Source of the DNA: RGIG9060 sp045645985
Lineage (GTDB): Bacteria; Spirochaetota; Spirochaetia; Treponematales; Treponemataceae
Length of the DNA: 61,672 nt
Direction: 5' to 3'
NCBI GenBank assembly: GCA_045645985.1
Contig: JAZRJV010000012.1
Span: forward strand, 1 to 61,672
Part shown: positions 41,051 through 49,416 of the stretch, piece after piece
How the letters are laid out: each line of letters starts with the position of its first letter
How positions within the stretch are numbered: the first letter of the stretch is position 1
The notes under the pieces: model-generated
The model's input: the letters and a program-made list of their open reading frames with translations, nothing else
Database searches by the model: none
Told to the model about the DNA's origin: nothing
Made by a program: the position numbers and the translations under genes

Positions 41051-42562
41051 TTAGTTTTCTGTAAAGTATCTATTGTATGTTTTTTCAAAATCATTTTTTA
41101 ATTTTTTGCTATCATAGACATTGTCCATGATTGTTGTTTGATCTGCCATTGCAGCATTTTCTACATAAGTAGATTTTTCGATTGCTTCTGCAGATGATTT
41201 TGAATTTGTAACTTTAAGAACTGCAATATTTGAACCTAAAACAATTGGTTTTGAAATTTCATTTGTATTAAGAGCAAATAAAGTTTTTAAGAAATCTTCA
41301 TTTTGATATGCAGATGCAATTTGAGAAACTGATGTGTTTGCTGTTCTAATTAAAGATGTATTTGCATAGTTCAATACATAATCTGCAACTGTTTCTTTTT
41401 GTAAATCAAATTTTGAACAAGCTTTATCAAAAGAACTGCTTTTTGCTGTTGCAACAAAACTATCTGCTTCTGCTTTATAGTAATCTTCGATTCTGCCCAT
41501 TTCGTTTGATTTCATGTATGCAAGAACATCATTGATTGTGCTAGAATTTTTTGTGTCAGTTGGTTCAGAAACTGCAACACATTTATAAATTGTGTAACCT
41601 GTTCCTGTTTTGATAACATCACTTAAAGAATCAACTTTCAAAGCTTTTAATTTTGCAAAATCCTCTTCTGATGCTAAAGTTGCTTTGATTTGATATTCGT
41701 ATTTGTTTTTCAATTCGCCTTCTGAAGTTGTGTAGTAATTCTTTGAATATTCTGTTAATGCATCTTCAAAAGTGATTTCAGAATTTTTAATTTGTGAAAG
41801 AATTTTTTTTGCAACTGATTCAGATTCAACAGAGATTGCATTGAAAAAATATTTGTTGAATAAATCTGTATTTTCGTTTGCAAATTCAACTGCTTTAGCT
41901 GATGGATAATTATTTGTATCAAAGAAAACAATGTCAAAAGATTTTGCTGTGTTATTCATTTTGTTGATGAATGCAAGTTCTGCATCTGAAACTTTTAAAC
42001 CAAATGCAATATCTGCATATTGTTGATTCATCTTCATTACATCATCAGAGAAGTAGTCCAAAATAAATCTTGTGTAAATTAAATCATCTGAAATTTGATT
42101 TCTAAGATTATTTTTTTCGCTATCTGGTGTGTTTCTATAAAGTTTATCTGAGTATTTTCCGTTTTCTGAAAAATAAGGAATCATTGCTCTGTCAACTTTA
42201 TTTTCAGAAAGTGTGTATCCTGTAGAATTTGCGTAGTCGATAAATGCTAATCTACTGATGCTTTCCATAAAAGCATTGTACAAATAGTATTGATAAACAT
42301 AGTCAGAAATTTCTTGATTGCTTTGTTTTGCATTTTCTAAGTAAACTTGCAATCTATTTACAAAATATGTTCCTTGTTCGTATTTTACTTGTTCTCCATC
42401 CCAAGAACCAAAAACTGGAACTCCTCCGTTACCTGCTTGAGCCATACCTGGAATGAATACGAAAGTAATTGCTGCTAAAATAAGAATTGCAATAGAACCA
42501 ACGCTTAAAAGGACTTTTTTTACAGATTTTTTTTCCTTTTGAACTTCGTCTTTAGTTTTCAT
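41051..42562 (-). CDS. PpiD/SurA-like membrane-anchored periplasmic chaperone
   Basis: 503 residues. A short charged cytoplasmic start, one membrane helix (~18-36), then a helical SurA_N-like region (NQEISDYVYQYYLYNAFMESISRLAF..., ~70-200), a parvulin-type stretch around KILSQIKNSEITFEDALTEYSK (~265-330) and a second helical part. The layout is that of PpiD, a chaperone for outer-membrane protein folding. The parvulin active-site residues are not obvious, so isomerase activity is doubtful. It has a perfect consensus promoter and a GAGG site; the DUF115 gene follows in the same transcript. Confidence 0.75.
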   Translation of the reverse strand: MKTKDEVQKEKKSVKKVLLSVGSIAILILAAITFVFIPGMAQAGNGGVPVFGSWDGEQVKYEQGTYFVNRLQVYLENAKQSNQEISDYVYQYYLYNAFMESISRLAFIDYANSTGYTLSENKVDRAMIPYFSENGKYSDKLYRNTPDSEKNNLRNQISDDLIYTRFILDYFSDDVMKMNQQYADIAFGLKVSDAELAFINKMNNTAKSFDIVFFDTNNYPSAKAVEFANENTDLFNKYFFNAISVESESVAKKILSQIKNSEITFEDALTEYSKNYYTTSEGELKNKYEYQIKATLASEEDFAKLKALKVDSLSDVIKTGTGYTIYKCVAVSEPTDTKNSSTINDVLAYMKSNEMGRIEDYYKAEADSFVATAKSSSFDKACSKFDLQKETVADYVLNYANTSLIRTANTSVSQIASAYQNEDFLKTLFALNTNEISKPIVLGSNIAVLKVTNSKSSAEAIEKSTYVENAAMADQTTIMDNVYDSKKLKNDFEKTYNRYFTEN

Positions 42563-42620
42563 TTTTAACCTCTTTAATATATGTAAAAATTACAATATAT
42601 ATGTAAAATCTTAATATATA

Positions 42621-42649
42621 ATTATACCATGATACAATATGCATGTCAA
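42621..42649 (-). promoter_or_regulatory. Perfect consensus promoter of the PpiD-like gene
   Basis: Minus strand: TTGACA (42644-42649), 17-bp spacer, TATAAT (42621-42626), with an extended -10 TGG before it. The ~52-nt leader contains the repeated TTACATATAT motif and a GAGG site. Confidence 0.8.
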
Positions 42650-42706
42650 TTATGTTACTTTTTGTAATAATTTTAATATTTTTTTTATTTTTTTTTGTTT
42701 TTCATA

Positions 42707-42735
42707 TTGACACTTTTTTTAGTTTTTTGTATAGT
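42707..42735 (+). promoter_or_regulatory. Promoter of tRNA-Asp
   Basis: TTGACA (42707-42712), 17-bp spacer, TATAGT (42730-42735); the tRNA begins 12 bases later. A T-rich tract of about 45 bases lies just upstream. Confidence 0.75.
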
Positions 42736-42746
42736 TAAAACATCAA

Positions 42747-42820
42747 GGGGGCGTAGCGAAGCTGGTTATCGCGTCGGCCTGTCAAGCCGAAGATCGCGGG
42801 TTCAAGCCCCGTCGCTCCCG
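42747..42820 (+). tRNA. tRNA-Asp (anticodon GTC)
   Basis: 74 nt. Acceptor GGGGGCG (42747-42753) pairs with CGCTCCC (42813-42819) with one G-U pair, discriminator G. The anticodon loop CTGTCAA gives GTC, and the T arm has GGGTTCAAGCCCC. CCA is not encoded. It has its own promoter and terminator. Confidence 0.95.
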
Positions 42821-42823
42821 ATA

Positions 42824-42856
42824 AAGACTGACTTAAATGGTCAGTCTTTTTTTTTG
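42824..42856 (+). terminator. Intrinsic terminator after tRNA-Asp
   Basis: AAGACTGAC (42824-42832) pairs perfectly with GTCAGTCTT (42840-42848) and continues into a run of T. Confidence 0.85.
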
Positions 42857-42887
42857 GAATTTTTTTTTATTTTGGTTTTATTGATCT

Positions 42888-43907
42888 ATGCAAACTTCTG
42901 ATTTTTTTATAGATAAAGAAAATTTGTCACTTCCTTTTTTTCTGACAAAGAATGTTGAATCAATTTTAGAGAAACTAGAACTTAATAATTTAGATTCAAG
43001 TGGAATACAAAATCAGATATTTCCATCGCAAGAAGAAAACTCCTATGCCGCTTTTGAAACAGAAGATCCTTTAGGCGCAAAAAATTATCAGATAACATCT
43101 AACTTTGTTCATCAATATAAAAATCGTGGATTGATTTTAATTACTTCAAATTGTTTTTCATATTGCAGATATTGTTTTAGAAAAGATTATGTTGGTTGTA
43201 ACGATGTTTCAATTTCAGATAATCAACTTGATGAAATTTGTTTGTACTTAAAACAAAATCCACAAATAAAAGAAGTTTTGTTTTCAGGCGGCGATCCTCT
43301 TGTTTTAACAGACGAACGATTAGATTTTATCATAAGCAAAATAAAATCCGTAAATTCAAAAATGATAATACGAATTTGTACTCGTGCTTTATTTTTTAAT
43401 CCAAAAAGAATTACAGATTCTTTGCTTTCAATCTTAAAAAAATATTCTGGAATTTGGTTTATTCCTCATATAAATCATCCTTATGAAATTCATAGTGAAT
43501 TTTCAAAATTTACAGTTGATGCAATTTATAAATTACGCAATTCTGGAATCCCTATTCAGAGTCAGACTGTTTTATTAAAAAATGTAAACGATAAATTAGA
43601 AACTCTTGTAGAATTATTTAATTCGCTTGTTGAACTTGGAATTAAACCTGGATATCTTTTTCAATGTGATTTAGCAAGAGGAACTTCCCATTTTAGAGTT
43701 CCTTTGGATGAAGCTTGTAAATTATATTCCGCTTTGAAAGAAGAATTGTCTGGATTGTCTTTGCCAAAATTTTCTGTTGATTTACCAGGTGGTGGAGGTA
43801 AATTTAATTTAGATGGTTTAAATCCAATTTCTTGTAAAATTACACAAGATGAAAAATTTTATTATTTTGAAAAAGAAAATACTGTTTACAAATATCCTAA
43901 AAACTAA
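42888..43907 (+). CDS. KamA/EpmB-like radical SAM lysine aminomutase
   Basis: 339 residues. The SAM cluster cysteines are C89, C93 and C96 in SNCFSYCRYCFRK; VLFSGGDPL is the family glycine motif, and the PLP lysine lies in SVDLPGGGGKF. It belongs to the KamA family. The short length, lacking the extra segments of clostridial lysine 2,3-aminomutase, points to EpmB, which makes beta-lysine for elongation factor P; no efp or epmA gene is in the window. There is no Shine-Dalgarno. A weak TTGGAA-17-TTTATT promoter ends 5 bases before the ATG. Convergent with the phosphatase gene, 2 bases apart. Confidence 0.8.
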   Translation: MQTSDFFIDKENLSLPFFLTKNVESILEKLELNNLDSSGIQNQIFPSQEENSYAAFETEDPLGAKNYQITSNFVHQYKNRGLILITSNCFSYCRYCFRKDYVGCNDVSISDNQLDEICLYLKQNPQIKEVLFSGGDPLVLTDERLDFIISKIKSVNSKMIIRICTRALFFNPKRITDSLLSILKKYSGIWFIPHINHPYEIHSEFSKFTVDAIYKLRNSGIPIQSQTVLLKNVNDKLETLVELFNSLVELGIKPGYLFQCDLARGTSHFRVPLDEACKLYSALKEELSGLSLPKFSVDLPGGGGKFNLDGLNPISCKITQDEKFYYFEKENTVYKYPKN

Positions 43908-43909
43908 AA

Positions 43910-46357
43910 TTATTTTTTCTTGATTGCAACTAAAGTTAAGTCGTCAGTTTGCTCTTCTTCTTTTATTGAAGTGTAAATAATATATTCATTTCTCAAATCA
44001 GGATTTGGATGTTCAATTTTTGCATTACAAATTGTGTCATATTTGTTAAAATGATGTTCTAAGAATTTATCAATTTTTTTATCAACTAATCCATGGTCAA
44101 ATTTTGAGGTACTCTGATATAATCTAAAAATTTTTTCAACACAAACTAATGCCATGACAACATCTTCTGGCGTACCTTCTAAAGTTGAAAAATCAAAAAT
44201 TAAATTTAAGTTTTTATTTTCAATAGGATTTTGTTTTTTTTCTAAAACATATTTTTCTTTTGCAAAAACAGCTTTGATAATTTTTTTAATTCGTTCTTTG
44301 CCAAATTCTTCACTTGAAATTCCGTTTGTATCATTTTTATCTTCCATGATTTTATTGCTATTTGGGAAAAATTTTAGAATTTCATTTTCTTGATTTCTAA
44401 AAAATCGTTTTGATTCTTCAATTCCATCTGTGTATAAAAACAAAACATCATTTTTGTCTAAGTGAACTTTTACAGTTGGATATCCTCCGTTTTTCTCTAT
44501 TGATGATGACGAAAAAGTTCCCGCCGCAGGAGTTGAGGGGAGTGTAATTTTTTTCTGTTTATTTTCAGAGGAATCAAAAATATGGATAACATTATCACCT
44601 GCATTACAAAAATAAATATCGCCTTGTTGTGTATCAAAAATGCCAAGCGTGAATGCAGCAAATTTTCCTTTTAAGTTTCTTGCTTCAAGATGATTATTGA
44701 TTTTGTAAACAAGTTTTTGTAAGTTGATTCCATTTTTTTCGTATGACCAATCGCTAAAATAATCACAAAACAAAGCAGAAACTTCTGCCATAATCAGCGC
44801 TGCAGGTGCACCTTTTCCTGAAACATCACACTTAATTAAAGCAAAATATCTTTCATCTAAATTCTTGAAATCAAAAAAATCTCCAGAAACACCTTTTGCA
44901 CCTTCGTAGTATCCAAAAAACTGAACATTTTCGGTTTCAATGTGCCCAACAGAAAGTTTTATTTTATTAACATCATCGATTGTGTCCAATGGCAAAAATG
45001 CTCGCTGAACTTCTTTTCCACCAAGCAACATTGATTCGTAAACTGATGCTTGCGCAATACTTTCTGTCATTTCATTTATGTTTGTACTTAAGATTCCAAT
45101 TTCATCTTTTGTATTTATAAAAATTTTTCTATCAAATAATTCTGCTTTATTTTCTGTTTCTTTAATCATATCTACATGTTTATGTAAATCTTTTATCGGC
45201 TTTACAATGTAGAACGATAAAATTAGAGAAACTATAGTACCGATTAAAATTACGATTCCCGAAAGAATTAATGTTGAAACAAAAACTTTTTTTTGCGTTT
45301 CATTTAGAGATTGAATCAAATTTTCAGTGTTTGCTTCTACTAAAATTAGACCTTTTACAAAATCATCATTTATCCTTTGTGAAAAAATAATCGGTTGGTA
45401 AAATAAATATTTTGTATTTTCTCTATCAATATTTTTATTATTGTATGGTGGAATTGAACCTGAATTTTCGATTGCAAATTGATGTAACTCAAAATTCAAT
45501 TTTGTGTTCAACTCTTTTATCAATATAAACAAATTTTCTTTTTTCTCATAATTTTCTGGAGTTGAATCTTCAGGAATTTTTCTGTATTCACTTATAAGTT
45601 CAATTATTTGATCTGAATTCTTTTTTACTTTATCCCTAACATTTTGATTTAATCGCAAGGTTTGTTTAGCAACTGATTGTATTTCAGATGAAGCAATTCT
45701 TGATTTTCCATAAACTAATTCAGGAGTATCAATTTTTTGTAAAATATTTTCATCGTTTGTTGCCCAAACATAGTCAATATGAGATTTTTGTCCGTCTTCA
45801 GCAAAACTTAAAATTGTAACATTTTCAGCTTCAGGTAAAGTGTCTGATTGTTCAGTTAAAAGATATAGTTCAATGGTATTTTGTGTTGGAAGGTGTACTT
45901 TTGTTCCGTTTGTTATACTATCCATCAAAACTGTGATTCGTCTTTGCAATCCACTTGCTAAGGTTTCTTCTTGATTATCCAAAATGATAAAACTTAATGG
46001 TACCGAAATTAAAATGATAACCAAAAGTACCAAAGTAACAGTTACCATCATCAATTTTGTTGTAAGACCAAATTTTATTTTTTCTTTTTGAGATTTTTTT
46101 ATAGTGTTTTTTGAGAACTCATAATTGCCTATGGTTATAGAATTGATTTGCTTTTTTATCATAATTCTATCTTTTATAGAATTAGATAGGGCATAAATTG
46201 AAATAATTAACACTAATGTAACAAAAATAAAAAGTACAGCTAAAAGGATTTCTCTGATATAGACAACACTAACACTACTTGCAAATATTGGAAGTGAAAT
46301 TAAAATGAGAAGAAAAATAATGCAAAATAGAAATTTAGATTTTAAAAATTTCTCCAT
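43910..46357 (-). CDS. Membrane sensor SpoIIE-type PP2C phosphatase
   Basis: 815 residues. Four membrane segments (~8-27, 33-56, 101-126, ~353-378) surround an extracytoplasmic sensing domain (~127-350). A HAMP linker follows (SFYIVKPIKDLHKHVDMIKE), then the SpoIIE/PP2C domain from ~480 (GYYEGAKGVSGDFFDFKN, IKCDVSGKGAPAALIMAEVSALF, DGIEESKRF). Phosphatases of this kind dephosphorylate anti-sigma-factor antagonists. It probably controls a partner-switching cascade in response to an envelope signal; no partner gene is nearby. No Shine-Dalgarno is clear. It follows the GH57-like gene by about 40 bases. Confidence 0.87.
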   Translation of the reverse strand: MEKFLKSKFLFCIIFLLILISLPIFASSVSVVYIREILLAVLFIFVTLVLIISIYALSNSIKDRIMIKKQINSITIGNYEFSKNTIKKSQKEKIKFGLTTKLMMVTVTLVLLVIILISVPLSFIILDNQEETLASGLQRRITVLMDSITNGTKVHLPTQNTIELYLLTEQSDTLPEAENVTILSFAEDGQKSHIDYVWATNDENILQKIDTPELVYGKSRIASSEIQSVAKQTLRLNQNVRDKVKKNSDQIIELISEYRKIPEDSTPENYEKKENLFILIKELNTKLNFELHQFAIENSGSIPPYNNKNIDRENTKYLFYQPIIFSQRINDDFVKGLILVEANTENLIQSLNETQKKVFVSTLILSGIVILIGTIVSLILSFYIVKPIKDLHKHVDMIKETENKAELFDRKIFINTKDEIGILSTNINEMTESIAQASVYESMLLGGKEVQRAFLPLDTIDDVNKIKLSVGHIETENVQFFGYYEGAKGVSGDFFDFKNLDERYFALIKCDVSGKGAPAALIMAEVSALFCDYFSDWSYEKNGINLQKLVYKINNHLEARNLKGKFAAFTLGIFDTQQGDIYFCNAGDNVIHIFDSSENKQKKITLPSTPAAGTFSSSSIEKNGGYPTVKVHLDKNDVLFLYTDGIEESKRFFRNQENEILKFFPNSNKIMEDKNDTNGISSEEFGKERIKKIIKAVFAKEKYVLEKKQNPIENKNLNLIFDFSTLEGTPEDVVMALVCVEKIFRLYQSTSKFDHGLVDKKIDKFLEHHFNKYDTICNAKIEHPNPDLRNEYIIYTSIKEEEQTDDLTLVAIKKK

Positions 46358-46397
46358 AAAACTATATAACTATTTTATAGAGATTTTGGAGAAAAGT

Positions 46398-47975
46398 CTA
46401 TTTCTTTTTAGCAAAAACCTTGTAATTTATCCAAGGGAAAAGATTGTGTTCTCGTTCCAGCCGAGTGAGCCATTCTGTACTGATACTATTTGAGCCTAAA
46501 GAATCATACACAGTTGAAAATTCATTTATCATTTTGATAAATTGCTCTTTTGCGTAATCTGGATAAACTTTATCATGAATCATCGCTGGCCAGTCGCTAG
46601 CTTGCGATAATAAAATTTCTTTTGCAGCGAGATTTAGTGTTCGTGCTTTTAGACCTGTATCGTCTGTAAATCTTACTGCTAAATCAATCATTCGTTGTGT
46701 ATTTTTTCGCATATAACGAATTAACCAATCGTTACTGCTGTCTAAAAGATTTTCGCCAAAACCAATACCGTTTGAAGCACTTGATAATGGTTCTACTTTT
46801 TGCAACGAAAATTGTTCTTTTGCAATATCGCAACAATTTTCAATTTTAATATCATCTTGTAAAGCAGCTTGTCTAAAAATCTGTTCTAACCAATCAATAC
46901 CTTCAAACCAAACATTTCCTAAAAGTTCTGGTTCGATTGTGCAAACTAAAGAACAATTTTTCCCGTCGGTTAATTTTTCTGCTTCTTCTAATTTTTTTAT
47001 TTTTCTTTCAAGAAAATCTTTTGCATCTAATTTTATTTGTTCTGCAGCGTCTTCTAAATTATAAATTTTTTCATTTGAAGAATTAGACCAATATTTAAAA
47101 ACTGTTGCACATCTTGAATTTGACTCATCAAGGAATCCTTCTAAGTCTGATAAGTCAGAATCAAATCCGATATCTTTTTGTTGATTGCGATATACTTCTT
47201 TTATCATATATCCATTTTTTCCACAAATTTCACTTGTTGTGTCTAAATCTCTTGCAAAAAAAGCAAATGAATTAGAAGCTCTTACTGGTGAAAAAATTCC
47301 CATTTCTGGTGTTGGATTTCCAAATAAAAGTCCTTGAGGTTCCAAAATTGTGTAATTCAATCCGTAAGATTTAAGATTTTTTTCGAAACCTTGTGAATAT
47401 CCAAAATGAGGAAGAAAAAATCCCTCTGGTGCAATTCCAAAATGATGTTTATGTGATAAAAGCCCAATTTCAATTTGAGCATTGATTGCTTCGTCTAAAT
47501 CTGCTATGTGTGGCAAAAATCCAAAAGTTGCACTTGTTGCAAATAATTCCAAATTTCCTCTTTTTGCGTAGTAAGAAAATTTAGATAAAATATCTTGATT
47601 AAAAGTTTCGATAAAGTCTCTTTTATCGCGTTTTACTGTTTTTAGATAATGTTTTGCAAGATTATATTTTTCTGAATCTGCAGGATAACGATTAAGTTCT
47701 TGTTCACCTAGAAAAATTAACTTATCAAGCCATTCAATATATTTTTGTTGTAAGACAGGATCGCTTAATTGTGCACAAAGAGTAGGGGTTATTGTCATTC
47801 CCATTTTGAAAGAAACACCATCAGATTCCAAGTTTGCAAACATATTTAATAATGGTAAGTAAATTTGAGATATTGACAAAAATAAAATTTGATTTTTAGA
47901 AACATTTTCTGATTCTAAATGCTTAAAATAACCTTTATGTGCTACAAAATGGAGTACAAGAGATTTTCTTGACAT
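46398..47975 (-). CDS. GH57-like protein with substituted catalytic motifs
   Basis: 525 residues, the usual length of GH57 alpha-glucan branching proteins. Family landmarks are recognisable but altered. LVLHFVAHKGY stands for LVLHaHLPY. FLPHFGY (187-193) stands for WLPECAY, so the nucleophile Glu is His-190. IEPELLGNVWFEG (347-359) stands for FDAELFGHWWFEG, so the catalytic Asp is Glu-348. SATFGFLPHI has Phe where the family has His. It begins 17 bases after the DUF4912 gene, its usual partner. A glucan-binding or regulatory role is more likely than branching activity. Confidence 0.75.
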   Translation of the reverse strand: MSRKSLVLHFVAHKGYFKHLESENVSKNQILFLSISQIYLPLLNMFANLESDGVSFKMGMTITPTLCAQLSDPVLQQKYIEWLDKLIFLGEQELNRYPADSEKYNLAKHYLKTVKRDKRDFIETFNQDILSKFSYYAKRGNLELFATSATFGFLPHIADLDEAINAQIEIGLLSHKHHFGIAPEGFFLPHFGYSQGFEKNLKSYGLNYTILEPQGLLFGNPTPEMGIFSPVRASNSFAFFARDLDTTSEICGKNGYMIKEVYRNQQKDIGFDSDLSDLEGFLDESNSRCATVFKYWSNSSNEKIYNLEDAAEQIKLDAKDFLERKIKKLEEAEKLTDGKNCSLVCTIEPELLGNVWFEGIDWLEQIFRQAALQDDIKIENCCDIAKEQFSLQKVEPLSSASNGIGFGENLLDSSNDWLIRYMRKNTQRMIDLAVRFTDDTGLKARTLNLAAKEILLSQASDWPAMIHDKVYPDYAKEQFIKMINEFSTVYDSLGSNSISTEWLTRLEREHNLFPWINYKVFAKKK

Positions 47976-47992
47976 ATTATTTCCTCTTAATC

Positions 47993-48652
47993 CTAGGTAA
48001 AAGACTGTCTATGATTTTCATAGTGCGATTTTAATAATTCTTGCATCCCTGAAAGTTTTAATATTGGAGATATTGGCATTTCTAGAGATTTTAAACTTAT
48101 AACAGGAGCGCCTTCTGGAATAGCAATTCTTCTTGATGTTGTAAGTTTTCTTGGTTCTAAATTTGTAAATTCTGCAATTAAGTCTATTGAAAAACAATTT
48201 TTGCTTGCTGGTAAAAAAATATATTGAGCTCGGTCTTCTGTAGAAATAGAAAGTTCACAAAAATCTTCGATTTTTTCTGAAGTCATTGTTTCCCAAAAAT
48301 TCACTTTTAGAATCAATTTTGAAAAATCATCTGCATCAATTACATCTTGCAAATCTGAAGAACTTATATCCCAAAATACATAAGCCCAAGCAGGATTTCT
48401 TAAAACTACATCAATTTGGCTTTCATTATATGTGAATGGAAGTTCTGTTGTTGTTTCAACTGAGTCTTCGTTTGTTTCAAAGTCATCAATACTCGCTTCG
48501 TTCAATTCATCTGCAATTTCTAAAATTTCAGAGATAATGAATCTTCGATTTAATTGCTCAGGGATGTCTAAATCATATTCTTCTGCCAATTCAATTAAAT
48601 CAGCTGTTGAGAGAGTTTCTAAATATGACAATGAAATTGGGATATTTTCCAT
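47993..48652 (-). CDS. DUF4912 protein
   Basis: 219 residues. An N-terminal helical segment LETLSTADLIELAEEYDLDIP (SAP-like, ~9-35), an acidic linker, then the DUF4912 domain (~85-210) with RNPAWAYVFWDISSSD and ISLKSLEMPIS. DUF4912 proteins are found next to GH57 genes in several phyla and are thought to work with them; the function is unknown. It has no Shine-Dalgarno; the TTGACA promoter ends 8 bases before the ATG. The two genes probably make a functional pair. Confidence 0.82.
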   Translation of the reverse strand: MENIPISLSYLETLSTADLIELAEEYDLDIPEQLNRRFIISEILEIADELNEASIDDFETNEDSVETTTELPFTYNESQIDVVLRNPAWAYVFWDISSSDLQDVIDADDFSKLILKVNFWETMTSEKIEDFCELSISTEDRAQYIFLPASKNCFSIDLIAEFTNLEPRKLTTSRRIAIPEGAPVISLKSLEMPISPILKLSGMQELLKSHYENHRQSFT

Positions 48653-48660
48653 AATACGCT

Positions 48661-48689
48661 ATGATGTACATTATCTTGAGTTTTGTCAA
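48661..48689 (-). promoter_or_regulatory. Promoter of the DUF4912-GH57 pair, predicted leaderless
   Basis: Minus strand: perfect TTGACA (48684-48689), 17-bp spacer, CATCAT (48661-48666), then 8 bases to the ATG at 48652. The -35 overlaps the stop region of the pseudouridine synthase gene. Confidence 0.5.
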
Positions 48690-49381
48690 TGGCTTAAATC
48701 TAGTTTTTCTAGTGCTTGTAAAAAATATTCAGGGTAAGGAATTTCGATTTTTCCATCTGGTGCAATATTTTTTTTGTCTTCTGGAGAATTTACAACTAGA
48801 ATTTTTGCCAAAAGCATCATCTTTTTTATTCCAAGTTCTTTTTTTATCAATTTGTTTAGTTTGAAATCTCCGTATTTGTCATCTGCAAGAATTGGAGTTT
48901 TGTTTTGCGCTAGATGTTTTCTTATCTGGTGCATTCTCCCTGTTTCTAAAGTTAATTCAAGTAATGAAAAATTAAATTTTTCTGAAGGATTTTCTTGTAA
49001 ACATAAATTTTCAATGCTAGAAATGACCTTATAAAAAGTAACTGCTCTTTTTTCTACGCCTTTATCAATTAACGATATATCAAATTTTCCAGAAGTTTTT
49101 TCAAATTTTCCAAAGCAAATTGCGTGATATTGTTTTTTCACTTTTTTTGAGCCTATCAAATTTGTCCATTTTGTAGCAGCGCTTGGACTTTTGGCTGTAA
49201 CTAAAATGCCTGCTGTTTCTTTATCTAATCGATGAACAGGATAAATTTTTTCTCCTGTTTGGATGGCAAGTTCTGTGTCAACGCTAGTTTTTACATCTTT
49301 TCCACCTTGAACTGCAAGTCCAGAAGGTTTATTTATTATGCGAATTTCATCATTTTCAAATAATATTTGTAATTGATTCAT
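48686..49381 (-). CDS. RluA-family pseudouridine synthase without S4 domain
   Basis: 231 residues. The catalytic motif is VHRLDKETAGILVTAK with the active Asp after RL; ETGRMHQIRKHLA is the second family motif. It lacks the N-terminal S4 domain of RluC/RluD, so it resembles RluA/TruC-size enzymes; the exact RNA target is unknown. There is no Shine-Dalgarno; a promoter with a perfect TATAAT ends 6 bases before the ATG. Divergent from the transglutaminase-like gene. Confidence 0.88.
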   Translation of the reverse strand: MNQLQILFENDEIRIINKPSGLAVQGGKDVKTSVDTELAIQTGEKIYPVHRLDKETAGILVTAKSPSAATKWTNLIGSKKVKKQYHAICFGKFEKTSGKFDISLIDKGVEKRAVTFYKVISSIENLCLQENPSEKFNFSLLELTLETGRMHQIRKHLAQNKTPILADDKYGDFKLNKLIKKELGIKKMMLLAKILVVNSPEDKKNIAPDGKIEIPYPEYFLQALEKLDLSH

Positions 49382-49387
49382 TCGATA

Positions 49388-49416
49388 ATTATATTGGAGA
49401 TATGATTATGTGTAAA
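49388..49416 (-). promoter_or_regulatory. Promoter of the RluA-family gene, predicted leaderless
   Basis: Minus strand: TTTACA (49411-49416), 17-bp spacer, perfect TATAAT (49388-49393), then 6 bases to the ATG at 49381. The -35 lies inside the first codons of the divergent gene. Confidence 0.7.

Noticed and set aside
46358..46400. Leaderless promoter for the SpoIIE phosphatase
   Set aside because: The TTATAT box at the right distance lacks any -35 match; the spacer also contains a small inverted repeat.
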